Source of the DNA: Gnetum montanum
Taxonomy: Eukaryota > Streptophyta > Gnetopsida > Gnetales > Gnetaceae
Direction: 5' to 3'
Assembly (NCBI GenBank): GCA_015680685.1
Contig: MNCI01025300.1
Coordinates: 210,108-274,107 of the forward strand
DNA: 64,000 nucleotides
How positions within the stretch are numbered: position 1 is the stretch's first letter; the number at the start of each line of letters is the position of its first letter. The translations under genes and the position numbers were made by a program. Below are positions 22,173 through 34,539 of this stretch, one piece after another. A model generated the notes under the pieces. That model worked only from the letters and a program-made list of their open reading frames with translations. It had not been told where the DNA came from and made no database searches.

Positions 22173-23480
22173 GATATACAACGCATGATTGATAGGGGTG
22201 AAGTAGTATTTGACCTGATACACAACCCACCTCCATTCCCCATTTGACCACACCATCTGAAAACCAACCCATTCCCTTTGTGATCCAAGTGCAAAAACAC
22301 CCTAATACACAACCCACCTCCATTCCCCCGTGACCTCTACGAGAATGTCTTGCCGATAGACTAACAAGAGAACTTTTGGAAAGAGAAAACCATCAACACA
22401 AATTGGGACCACCAAAGCCAACACCGCTAAAGGTTGTTCCCATCGGTTTGCCCATTAATGAGCCTGGTACAGGTCATCAAAATGAGGATAATGTCACGAG
22501 TCATGTCCAAAACCAAGCATCTTCAGTAAAAACCCCTCCATGGGAAATATGAATGCTAGGTCAAATGGACCAAATCTCTATAGACAAGGGTGCCCCAAAT
22601 GGTAAAGACCTAGTGAATGCGTTGACCTGGGTCACACAAGCTTTGAAATAGGAGAATACTTCTTTAAGCTTGCATGATTTAGTAATGACTTCATCAGTAC
22701 ATCAAGAAGCTTTCATGCATGTGTTAACTTCGGTCCTTGTTAGTGAGGACCTTCCTACAGATGAACCATCCATTCATGAGGTATTGTCTGCACAACCTCA
22801 AGAATCAAAGACTACATCCCTAGAGTTTTGCGCTAAGGACATTAAGCTAGATGAGAAAACAGGAAAAGTTACTACAACCCCTATGTTCATAATGATACAA
22901 GTTAACCATTTCAAGATACGTAGAGTGCATGTCGATGACAGTGTAGCAACCAATGTAATACCTTTTCCCGTCATCGAAAAGGTAGTACTTAATAAACAAA
23001 TATAACCCACGACAACTTCTTTTCTAAAATCCTTCAGTGGTTCCCGTGTTGGAGTGAAAGGTATGGTTACCTTAGATTTCATAGCCAGGGAACAATTCCC
23101 CACATCAGCTGAATTCACAGTAGCCAATGAAATGCCAGAATTTAATTTGATCCTGGGGCATCCCTAGATGGCTCAACTTAAAACCGTATCCTCACCAATC
23201 CATCAGGAGATCCACCTACCTTACAAGGGTGGTGAGATCATCATATATGGAGACACAATAGTACCACCTACTTCCTGACACCCTAGAGTGAATCAAGAAT
23301 CAAAAATTGAATTCATTAAGCCTAAGCAAGGAACCATGAGCATACTTCAAAACATAAATCCAACATTAACTCCCAATCCTACTGAAACTGAAGAAACACT
23401 AGACAATACAAACATAGGCACCATCCCTACTAATTTCTCTTGGTCAAAATTACCCTTTGATATCACCAATGAAGGAGAGG
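22173..23480 (+). pseudogene. Tat-like protease region
   Basis: Continues gag-pol. The aspartic-protease region at about 22850-23270 shows VDDSVATNVIPF in place of the usual D-G-S-S-A-N-V-L and FNLILGHP before a stop. Decayed by stops near 22555, 23005 and 23166. The last frame (23288-23480) ends at a strong GGTGAGTAT splice-donor-like site. Confidence 0.7.
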
Positions 23481-23559
23481 GTGAGTATAAAATCTTAACC
23501 GCATGCTCAACCCCACATGTTAAACTATAAAGGATTGAAAAGAAACTTAATAAATAGAA

Positions 23560-23694
23560 TTAAACTATGAAATGTCTGAAATGATGTTAAACTACGAAAT
23601 GTCTGAAATGATGTTAAACTACGAAATTTCCAAAATGACGTTAAACTACGAAATGTCCGAAATGACGTTAAACTACTAATTGTCCGGTATAACG
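23560..23694 (+). repeat. 27-bp tandem repeat, 5 copies
   Basis: The unit starts TTAAACTACGAAATGTCYGA. Copies differ mainly at C/T positions. TTAAACT phrases also occur at 23705-23900, 30700-30740 and 34360-34780. Confidence 0.85.
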
Positions 23695-25503
23695 TTAAAT
23701 GGCCAACGAATGTTCACATTGACATTAAACTAGTCACGATCAGAAATGGTCGATTCTATTTAAAACTTTCTAAAAACGTTACTACCTTTGGCCCACCATG
23801 GCACAAAACTGGTAATCCTTTCTTTCTTTAACAACAGATGCAATAGTCCATCATGACTCTAAACTAATGTACCTAGCCCGAAATGGCTTTAAACTAGAGC
23901 CAACAAGTTACAGATTAATGAACTCCCATCATTTTACATTAAATTTTTGCTTACAAGTTACAAGTTACAATTTAGATTCATGCATGGTCATTGCCTTCTT
24001 TTTCAAATATTTACCTTATTTGTCACTTTACATTTTAGAAATTTATGCTACCTTTAGTTGCATGCACATGTTCACAATATACTCGAGAAAACAAAGAAAA
24101 AAATGAAAAACATAAAAAATAACAAATATATATATATATATACATGGAATAGCAAAGTAATGAAAGAATGCAACCATTTTATATCAAAATTAAATCCAGG
24201 TCATTACATCAGTCTTTATACATTCTATTAAACATCCAAAAATCTAAAAACACTTAATGGCTTAAGCCTGACTAACGCAAAGCTCATGGATGGGGCTAAT
24301 CCCCAAGATCCTCTTCATCATCCACTCCTACTCCACTAGGCCAACTCCATCATTAACATGTCCCTACAAATAGAAAACAGAAAACAAAACAAAACAGGTA
24401 AGGGTAATAAAGCAAGTCATAAGCACAAAAATCAAAAAAATAGTAACACTAACAATGAAAACAATAAAATCATATAAAAATAAATGCCACAATAAAACAC
24501 TCACAAGTGAGGAAGGTTCCAAGCTGGTCTCTAGACGCCGTAGAATCTCCTTCTTGGGCACATTTTCCCAATCCTCCTCCAAGCCAAGGTCAATGCCAGC
24601 GAGTTCTTTGCCCTTGTCCACTAGGGTCCAAGTAGGGCGCTCAAGAGAGAACATGCTTGTCGCAGTCTCCCCAGAGGTAGTCATAATTATTCTCTCTAGA
24701 TATCCCTCCACCTCGGTGCACTCGACAAACCGGTCATAAGAGGGTCGAAAACCTAACCCATCGATGAACATCTCAAACTGGTGATGTTCAACTGACTCTT
24801 CCTTCAACCATTTCTTATATTGATGCTTGTGATCCTTTTGGTCTTGGCCCCACTTCCATACTTTGGCAGTGAAGGATTTCCAATCTTGACACTTCCTGTT
24901 CAATAAATCTATATGTGATCTTTGTTCTGCTAAGTCCTGTGTAGCGTGCACCTTACTACTTAAAATCATCCAATAATGTGCATAGGTGATTTCTGATGAG
25001 CGCCATGTGCTATCACTAGACAACCTAGCAACAGAAAAGTCATAACGAGACTAAAGATCCCTTTTCTCCTCTCTCTCTTTTGCTAGTATCTCCTTTAGTG
25101 TGTGAACCTCATCCCATAGATACTCAATCGAACGCCTTAAAGTCCAAACTATCTTGGCATTCCGTATGATGCAACTAGAAACTGCATCATAGATCTTTCT
25201 TGGGACTTGCTTAATATCCCCTAGTAACTTAGGGAGAGCATCAATGTGGGTAGCTTTAGAAGGATCACACTGGATTTTGGCACCTGCAGGTGCACACATA
25301 AATTAGGCATGATCGAAAATAAACAAAAAGAAATGTAGTAAAACTAGATACTTAGCATGACGTGTAATGTACACACACCTAGTTCTGGATGAGCTTCTTG
25401 TAAGCAGGTGACCACCTCATCGACAATGCCCGTAACAAAATCCATTTTTCTAGGCATCTCAAGCCATGGCCTTAACGGGTCAGTTGATGTGGGACAAGCA
25501 AGG

Positions 25504-25861
25504 CAGGTTTATTCAATTGGAACCTATCATCTTGACGCCGCTTCCCGGGATATAGGTGCCTCAAGAATTTCAGCATCTACCCCAAAATTATCAAAATAAT
25601 CAAAAATAACACATAAAAATAAAAAGACATAGCATATAGATTGAGCTAAAGAGGAACATACCAAAAAGCCCTTTGCTATCTAGCCTGGGTGGATCACCAA
25701 GCTACAAAGATCTATCAAAGAAACCATCAAGGACATCCCTTTCATCACTTGAATTCCTAAGTGCATCCAAGACATCTACAAGCTTCATTCCCACATTTCT
25801 TGTTCCCTCCTCTTATGCAGCAAGAATTTCTCCTTCAATTGCTTCTTCCTTTTCTTTTCCT
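25504..25861. repeat. 358-bp duplicate block, copy 1, ending at a single N
   Basis: Nearly identical to 25863-26222, with a few substitutions and a 3-bp length change. The two copies meet at the single N at 25862. They repeat one intron and parts of two exons of the antisense gene. An assembly join is likely. Confidence 0.85.
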
Positions 25862-25862
25862 N

Positions 25863-26222
25863 CAGGTTTATTCAATTGGAACCTATCATCTTGACGCCGC
25901 TTCCCGGGATATAGGTGCCTCAAGAATTTCAGCATCTACCACAAAATTATCAAAATAATCAAAAATAACACATAAAAATAAAAATACATAGCATATAGAT
26001 TGAGCTAAAGAGGAACATACCAAAAAGACCTTTGCTATCTAGCCTGGGTGGATCACCAAGCTACAAAGATCTATCAAAGAAACCATCAAGGACATCCCTT
26101 TCATCACTTGAATTCCTAAGTGCATCCAAGACATCTACAAGCTTCATTCCCACATTGCTTGTTCCCTCCTCCTCTTGTGCAGCAAGAATTTCTCCTTCAA
26201 TTGCTTCTTCCTTTTCTTTTCC
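25863..26222. repeat. 358-bp duplicate block, copy 2
   Basis: Second copy of the block at 25504-25861. Reading the antisense gene through only one copy gives a continuous exon order. Confidence 0.85.
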
Positions 26223-28649
26223 TTCCTCCTCAAGTATCGGAGCCATGACCTCTCTCTCCTTCTCTGTACTTTCCTCTAAAATAACACTAGAACCTTAAAG
26301 TTAGTATGATATAGCTCATAGGTACATCCAATAGCATATAAACCAAAAAGAAAATATGTAACAATAAAACAAACCACTTACCCTCCACTGGCAGTATAAA
26401 TCGAATCTTCTTTGTCCTTGGGGGTCTCACATCTAAAGTAAGCTCCTTTGGACGTTCTTTCTTTTTCACCTATGCCTTGGACTTTCCAACAATCTCACTA
26501 ATTAAGAATTCAGTCCTCTTAATAGATGCACATAGCCTAGGTGGTTCCAATCCCAAGCTATCATGGGAATGATGAGAACGGCTGGCCACACCTCTACTAG
26601 TAACTGATATGGACTCCTCAATGTCTTCTGGTGGGTCCTGGGATCTAGTCTTGCTATATAAGTGGCATACCCAAGGGCGGGATAGTTGCGAACGGTCTCT
26701 CAAAATGTAGTGGTTATCCTCATGAACTACTAGGAATTCAGTGAACCTACATAGGTATCCCGCAAAGAAGGCAAAGTTGAAGTAGGATTTTGCATGCATG
26801 CTTGAATGTAACCTGATAACTTCCCCACGAAGGCTAGATCCTAGAAATTGTGCCCAATTGTATCACATGCCTGTCTCCAAAACTGCACACATCACATGCG
26901 CAGACTCAACCCCAAGGTTTTTCCCTTGAGAAAGAGATTTGGGAAATGCCTATGCCCAAAAGAGAAGATATAAGAAGTTCACTTCCATTGATTAGGTATC
27001 CTCTCACATGGCAAATCCCTTAGGGCCCTTAGACACACCCAACCATTTCTCAAGCTCCCTTATGACATGTCCTTCCTTAGTTGCTTTGTCAACAGCTACC
27101 ATGAAACCATTCATGGGAATGCCAAGAAGATCGGAAAGAAACTCAGTGGTTAGGTGGAATGATACCTTTACTCCCTGAACCCATGTGGTAAAACGAGAAG
27201 CATCACCACTGAAAGAGTCAACAATTGTAACCATCTCAGCTATTGAAATGCTAGGAGTCAAGGTTGTAAAAAGGTCCATCAAACCAATCAGGGTGAGGTG
27301 ACCAATAAACAAATCAAAAGCTCGCTTCTGTAATCACTTTTTTGATTGCTCTACCTCCCCATACTTCGTAAAAAACGTAGCCTCAGTATGCCTTGTGGTA
27401 ATCATAACTCCTTCGGGAGGGATGATTACTGTAAAAGAAAAACATAGAGTGAAAATTTAGAAAAGGTATATGACACACAATGATGCAAAAAAAAGGAAAA
27501 TGGAGTCTAAGATGTAGTCACTTACCATCTATGACTAGAAAAGGCAAGGTGGGCACATGATCAATCCTTTGAGGAAAAATTGGCCCATTAGGAGACCAAT
27601 CCCTATGTAACCAACTGCGAGCCTACCAACGCTCAAAGGATCTTGAAAATTATTTATGGAAGTCAACAAGGACCATCTTTTTCTGGTCTAACACTATAGC
27701 ACAAAGAATGGGGCCTACCATAAATGTCTCTAGCATTGTGCGCATTAAACCAAGGCCACCATCATCATCACGCATCCCATGTTCATCAAAATGGGGCCTA
27801 CATGGAAAAACAACATTCACATTTTGATGATGACATAAAATTAAAAAGAAATCACAAGTTAAAGTAAGACACAAAGGAGCATACTTGTCCACTTTATATA
27901 CTATTCCGAGTGGGTTCTGAAATAAAGTATGCACACAGAGGGCTAGGAAAAGTATGTTGCTATTTTCATAATAACTATAGGTAGATAGCTCCCACACATG
28001 AGTTAAAGGATGAGTGGATATAGGACCCTCAACAGGGCCTCCCTCCACTCTAAAAAGTCCCTCATCGATATCAGTGATAAAGGCTAGCATGTCTTGTGTA
28101 GACCCAGGCAACACGGTCTCAATAATATCACAAGCCATCTATTCACTTAGATGAGATCATATGACAACAATGAAATTTTGCAGTATAAACGACAAGAATG
28201 AACTAGTGCCAGGACGAAACCATATTACATGGGGCCCAATTTTCATGTCATAGGGAGGTGTGTCTGGCCCAAGGGGGCCAAACCAAGCAAGTACACTGAC
28301 AAGCTCAATGACAAGGAGAGAAGATTTAGGTCCCCTACACATGGCCAAAAAAATAATAAGTGAAAAATTTAAGTGCTAACCATAGGGCAAAACTACATAA
28401 AATCAAAAATCACATAAATAGACACTTTGAATCACTAACTTCACCCCATGAGACAAGGACACTAACATCTATTTATTGTAATCTGATGCTTGTTGGGGTA
28501 CATTGAAATCAGTTTCAGAGAAAATCCATGTTTGAATCATCAACCCTAGAAAAATAATAAACAATATAAACAATATAAAATTTAGAAATCATTGAACATC
28601 TTGGCAAATTACCTCTCAAAGCAAGGAAGACTTAACACTCACACCACAA

Positions 28650-30290
28650 CCCCTCAAGGGCAACTCACACTAGTGGTTATTCAAACAAGTCACACTGGGC
28701 CCTTCAAAAAAATCAAAATGTAGATCAAGTCATGTAGGGTTCCCAACCAAATCATGTTGGGCCCTTCAAAAAAATCAAAATTTAGACCGAGTCATGCACC
28801 AAGTCAAGCCTTCCCTACAGCCACTCCCCTATAACCATGTCATGTTGGGCCTTCCCACCCCCCAGCAGCTCACGCTGGATCTTCATCTCCAAAAATCATG
28901 CTAGCCTTCCTACATTCTAGCTTACTCTGGAACTATAACTTGTTCTAAAAACATACCCACGTTCACACTGGCCATGTCCTCCTGAAAAGCCTAGGGATTG
29001 AAGTTCTCAAAATCTCCAAGTCACGTCAAAGTTCTCAAAATTTATAGGTCATGCTAGGTTCTCAAAAAAAGTTATGTTGGGCTTGCAAACAAGTCATGCT
29101 ACACCCTGAGCCCTTCAAGCAAGCCACTAACAGGTTACGTAGGGCATTCCCACTGAAAACATCTCTAAGTACTTCCATCGACGAAATCTCCAAATTTTGA
29201 TTATAATAGGTAGATCAACGCAGTAGCGGGGAAAAACATAACTTGAAATCCAACATTGTATTTGTGTATCCTCACACAACCTCACCACCCAAAACTCCCA
29301 CCAATGAAGTCACGTTGTCTTGAGAGGCCAAAATTTTCATAAGTCATGCTGGTTTCCTTCTAAAAACCCAAAATTTTCAGGTCACGCTGCCCTGGAAAAC
29401 TCAAAAAATTTGCAAAACCATGTTGCCAGGGACTGAAACTTCAAGAGTCAAGTCACGATGCCTCCTTCAAAATCAAAAATTTACAGTCATACTGGCCATT
29501 ATTTCCCCTCCAAAAATCAAAATTTTGTAATCATGTTAGCCTTCAAAAATCCAAAATCTTTGTGGTCACGCTACTCTCTCTCCAAAGTCAAAATTTTTAG
29601 TCATGTTATACCCAAAAACCCTGCTAAATCCATGCCAAGAAAGCCAAAAAACTTAGAAAAAACCAAAAACACCATGATCCCAAGAAAGCCCCAAAAGCCC
29701 AAATTTGCAGCTCACCCTGCCCTCCCCAGAACCCCTCGCTTGTAGCTTACGCTACCCAAGATGCTAGTAACCACGACAATGATTCCTAATGATGCAACAC
29801 CATGCAAGTGAATAAAAGATCAGTCCTCTCTGCATTCACACTAACTTCCCCTGCGACCCAGAAATCCCTAGAAAACTAGAAGCCCTATGACCAGAACGCC
29901 AAATAAACCAAAAACCCAACCCATGCACTCATGCCCCAAACTCGCATTCATCCGAGATTGCAATCCCAAAACCAAAAATCCCAGCCACAAATTCTCACCC
30001 TAGGCAATGCTACTTGCAAAAAAACCAAAAAAAATAGAATTTTGGAGGCAAAGAATTTACCTGTGTAGGGCCTTCTTCCACGTCGGAATCTTGACTTGGG
30101 GGAGATGTTGGAGGAGCTCTTCACTCTCCTCCATGAATGCCAAGGATGTCTGCTTCCTTTCCTTGTCCCCTCATGCCTTTCCCTTACCCTTGTCTTTCAT
30201 GGTCACGCTGATGCTGATGTTAACGCCTTGGCTCACACTGCACTCTGGGTAGGTCACACTATTCTTCCAATTGCCAGCAACTCACGATAA
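28650..30290. repeat. TCACGCTGG-type motif field upstream of the antisense gene
   Basis: Some thirty variants of GTCACGCTGGGCC are spaced irregularly by about 20-60 bp. Intact TCACGCTG lies near 28870, 29375, 29564 and 30204. The others are TCATGCTG, TCACACTG or TCATGTTG, as expected if CpG decayed on either strand. It lies 5' of the antisense gene. The same motif fills both LTRs and the leader. Confidence 0.7.
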
Positions 30291-30840
30291 TAGAAATGAG
30301 GCTTTCTTTTTCAAAATTCCCTTTTCTATCCCTCCCATGTAATTTAATTTTTGGCCTTTTTATTTTATTTCCTCTTCTCATTTTAATTACATGTTGTTGT
30401 TCAAGCCATCTTTGCCTTGTGCTTACCTAAATTTCCTTGTGATTCCAATCCCCTCAAATGGGGCCCAAAATTTCTTATGGACAGAGGAGGAAAATGCTGA
30501 AAAATGAATGATAAACAAATAAACATATATAAACATTTGAAAATGACATAAATTCATAAAACTTTAAAATACTAGAAACCTTTTCGTTCACTCTAAAATT
30601 TAAAAATAAATAATTTGAAAGCCAAAATTTTAACTTTAAAAATTTTAATAGTGCATACACTCAGTCCAAATGATAAAGTCAACATGTGGCCCAGTATGGC
30701 CTTAAACTGCCATGGCTTTAAACTACCATGCCTATCACCACATCTCCAAATTTTTGTCAGTACATAGTTCGCTTATATTTAGTAACTTCACCAAGAGGGT
30801 GTCTCTTACTCTACTCCCATTTTAAATTGGCAGGAGTAAG

Positions 30841-32530
30841 CACATGGCCACCAAGAATATCCTCTCAACATTGTCTCTCAATGGATCATACTGGGAGGTA
30901 GAAAGAGTAATCAACTAAGAATCCCTGGATCTAAATCCATCCACCTATACCGATTAGATAGCCTCTACTCAAGAAACCTCAGACTGGCTAAAAACGTGAC
31001 TAAAACACTAGATCTAGAAGCTAATAATATCATTGAAGATCCTTTGGTAGAAATCCCCATTACTACAATCAATGGCAAAACTAGAACATTAAAATTAAGT
31101 GCCTTACTGGACTTGCAACTCGTAGGTGACATCATTCAGGTGTTAAAAGACAACATAAAAACATTCGCATGGTCATATACCGACATGCCAGGACTAGACC
31201 CCTGGATCATTCAACAAAACATTATTCTTGATGAAAAAATTAAACTGGTGAAACAAAATGCATGACAGGTTAGACCCAAGGTTGCATTGGCTGTCCGTGC
31301 TGAAATCACAAAGCTCTATCAAGCTGGTTTCATCCAGGCCTTTGACTATTTCGATTTGGTATCAAACATTGTTGCAGTCCCCAAGAAGAATGGTATTATA
31401 TGCATATGCATCGACTTCCGTGATCTCAATGTAGCCACTATAAAGGATGATTTCTCATTACCTAGCATTGATCAACTTATTGACATGACTGATGGGCATG
31501 TGCTATTGTCCTTCATGGATAGATTTCTAGGCTATAATCAAATAAGAATCAATGCAGAACATCAACTTAGGACAACTTTTATGACACCTTGGGGTACATT
31601 CTATTATACAATGATTCCATTTGGTCTTAAAAATGTAGGTGCCACATATTAGCGAGCAATGACATACATATTTAGTGATTACATGCTCGATTTTCTCAAT
31701 GATTACATTCATGACATCGCATTTAAATCTAAAACAACTTAACAACATGCAAAAGATCTGGACTTAGTACTTAAACAATGTCTCAAATATGACCTTAGAC
31801 TCGATCTAAAGAAATGCATTTTTGGTGTCAAAACGGGCAAAATGCTTGGTTTCCTAGTCTCTAAAATAGGGATATGGGTAGACCCCGATAAGGTCAAAGA
31901 AATAACCAATATGCAACCTCCAAGAAACCTCACCAAACTATGTGGCCTCCAAGGTAGACTGTAATTCATTAGATGCTGTATCGAAAGGCTAACGGATAAG
32001 TTGAGTCCCATGCAACATCTATTACGAAAGAATGCACATTTCCAATGGACTCAACAATGCCAAAAATCATTTAAGAACATAAAACAAGAGTTATCTCAAC
32101 TACCAATTGTTTATTCTCCACAAAGTGATAACCCTTTCTACATCTACCTTGCAACTTCCGATTCCTCCATTGCATTGATGCTTGTCAAAAACATGAGGAT
32201 GGAGTCAAAATCTGCTATAATACCTAAGCCATGCATTAATCGCCTATGAACAATGATACAACAACATAGAAAAATCATGCCTCGCTCTCGTCTTCTCCAT
32301 GAAGAAATGACAGCATTATCTCTTCTGAAATCAGGTTTACATCATTTGCAAGGATAATGTTCTCTGTGCCATCACTAACAACATCTATGAGTCAAATAGG
32401 TTAGCTAGGTGGAAAGCGATGATCGCATAGTTTGACTTGCATTATGTCACTCAGTCTTCCACAAAAGGTCAAGAAATAGTCATGAAACTAACCATCTCGC
32501 TGATGCACGATTAAACGACAATAAGTCCCG
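30841..32530 (+). pseudogene. Tat-like reverse transcriptase and RNase H
   Basis: RT of the element. Pre-RT frame from 30841; AVPKKNGI at about 31375, FRDLN at 31420, PFGLKN at 31617, the catalytic box changed from YVDD to YIHD at about 31704, then LDLKKCIFG at 31803. The polymerase-associated RNase H follows (SDSSIALML at about 32160). Stops at 31264, 31651, 31739, 31963, 32247 and later. Confidence 0.85.
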
Positions 32531-32559
32531 AATTCCCAGATGAAAATGTTAATAGTATC

Positions 32560-33021
32560 GACACCATACCCGACAACTATGAGGAAATCCTATATTTTGA
32601 TGGAGCCTCAACCTCTCGAGGAGGAAGTGTTGCAGCCATTTTAACATACCCCTCTGGAGAAGTCCAACGCTTCACCTACCGCTTAAACTTTTCTTGCACC
32701 AATAACGTGGCAGAATACGAAGGTCTTCTTCAAGGTCTTCAAGCAGCATTAACTTCAGGAATCTCATGTCTTATAGTTCGAGGTGATTCACAATTAGTCA
32801 TTAATCAAGTCACTGAGGTGTACACATATAAAGCTCTCCACTTGCAACTATATTGTAATTTGACCAAACATTTGATGAGGCAACTAGTAGAAGTGGATAT
32901 ACAACATGTACCTAGAAGAGAAAACATAATTGCTGATGCACTCACCACACTAGCCTTAAGCATGACACCTGGAATGTTCCATGCATTGCCTAGTTCTATA
33001 ACAAGTGTGTCGAACCTATAA
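32560..33021 (+). pseudogene. Second, archaeal-type RNase H
   Basis: A separate RNase H domain that is diagnostic of Tat-lineage elements. Acidic residues are in place: FDGAS (about 32597), NNVAEYEGL (32704), RGDSQLVI (32780) and VPRRENIIADAL (32910). The frame is intact from 32707 to 33021, better kept than the RT in front of it. Confidence 0.85.
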
Positions 33022-33039
33022 TTGATACTTTAGATGAAG

Positions 33040-34316
33040 TACCTATAGCATCCATTAGTACAACACATGCAATAGAATGGTACAATGACATAAAAGAATA
33101 TCTTCTAAGAGGCGAACCTCGACAACATTTAACAAATGCTCAAAAGGACGTCGTGCAAAAACATTCCCATCAGTATGCATTAATAGGAGATACCTTGTTT
33201 TGCAAATCCTATGAAGGCATTCTTTTGATGTGCGTTAGTGGCGTCGATGGTCAAACGATCGTAGAACAAGTCCACAAAGGACTTTGTGGAGGGCACATCA
33301 CACCCAAAGCAATGGCAATGAAGATTAGATGCTTAGGCTACTATTGGCCACACATGGAGTACAATTACATCTCCAAGGTAAGAATGTGTGACATTTTCCA
33401 AAAGCATGGTAATCTAATACATGTGCCACCTAATGAATTACATACAGCACAAATCACATGGCTATTTCAAAAATGGGGTTTAGACTTAATTGGACTGATA
33501 ATGCTATCATCTTCAGTAGGACATAGCTTTATTATCACTGCGATTGAATATTTCACAAAATGGGTAGAAGATATTCCCTTAAGAAGACCGCCTGAAAACA
33601 CATTTGTACTTTCATAATAGAAAATATCGTGACTCGTTTTGGTATTCCAATTACCATCATTACCAACAATGGGCCACAATTTAGTAGTGCAGATACTAAA
33701 AGCTTCTATGAAAGTCTAGGCATTAAACATGCATTTTCATCACCTTACTACCCATAGAGTAATGGTCAAGCGGAGGCTACAAACAAAACTATCATCATAG
33801 TGCTCAAAAAGATGTTGAATCAGAGCAAGAAATGATGGCATGAACAATTTGTCTACGCATTGTGGGCTTACAAAATGACACATCAAACATCCATAGGTAA
33901 AACTCCATATAGTCTTGTGTATGGATCTAAAGCTATTTTACCTTTAGAATTGTAGATTCCCTCATTGAGGATAGCTCTCTTTGGCCTCCTCGATGAAAAT
34001 TAAAATAATGAATTGCACATTGCTGACCTCGATTCAGTAGAGGAGGAACATGTGCGAACACTTGATCAAATTGAATGGTACCAGAAACAACAGTGACAAC
34101 AACACAAACACGATCTGTACAAGCGCTCGATCAAAGAAGTAGACTTAGTCCTTAAAGTTAGACATGAACACTTGGATAAATTATCAGCCAACTAGGAAGG
34201 GCCTTACTTAGTCATCAAAGTGTACAATAATGGAGCATTTAAACTTGCTGATATGAATGGGAACGATTTTACTAATCCTATAAATCACTTGTACCTAAAA
34301 CAGTACTATGTCTGAT
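33040..34316 (+). pseudogene. Tat-like integrase
   Basis: Zinc-binding part with CGGH (33288) and a damaged CxxC (CDIF at about 33390). Core with WGLDLIG (33473), TNNGPQFSS (33663) and a YYP..SNGQAEATN region near 33750 carrying one stop. The C-terminal part ends HLYLKQYYV at 34316. Several stops occur after 33617. Confidence 0.85.
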
Positions 34317-34331
34317 AAACTTAAAGTACAG

Positions 34332-34539
34332 AGTAGTCCTGGCATCATGACTTAAAACTGATACCACAAAGTAGTCCTGGCATAATGACTTAAATCTAAT
34401 ATCACAGAGTAGTCCTGGCATCATGACTTAAAATTGATACCACAGAATAGTCTTGGCATCATGACTTAAAAACTGATACCACAGAGTAGTCCTGGCATCA
34501 TGACTTAAAACTGATACCACAGAGTAGTTTTGGCATCAT
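34332..34539 (+). repeat. 38-bp tandem repeat, about 5.5 copies
   Basis: Unit AGTAGTCCTGGCATCATGAC plus 18 bases including TTAAAACTGATACCACAG. It starts 15 bp after the integrase stop. Confidence 0.88.

Larger units (their letters stand above)
24262..28334 (-). pseudogene. Antisense multi-exon gene inside the Tat-like element
   Basis: Runs opposite to gag-pol. Exons, high to low: 28334-27885, 27797-27526, 27428-26382, 26293-26021, 25935-25863 continuing at 25576-25379, 25283-24505, 24363-24262. Introns are 87, 97, 88, 85, 95 and 141 nt, all GT-AG, most with GTAAGT/GTATGT/GTGAGT-like donors. Phase is kept at every junction, four of them phase 1. Features: GPKSSLLVIELVSVLAWFGP near the start; WVQGVKVSFHLTTEFLSDLLG near 27170, which resembles the plant-transposon-protein domain of extra ORFs in Ty3/gypsy elements; an acidic exon (26293-26021); a charged, coiled-coil-like exon (25283-24505). 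About a dozen stops, mostly TGA/TAG/TAA explicable by C-to-T changes, show decay. The first exon(s), near 28550, are unresolved. Function is unknown. Confidence 0.7.
23481..30840 (+). other. Putative sense intron between protease and RT
   Basis: Donor GTGAGTATAA at 23481. Acceptor AG at 30839-30840 lies after a pyrimidine tract (30801-30825). Joining 23480 to 30841 keeps one frame open, with no stop until 31264. Ogre elements are known to carry a spliced intron at this position between protease and RT. An earlier AG (30832-30833) would not keep phase. At 7.36 kb it is unusually long and contains the antisense gene. Confidence 0.5.
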
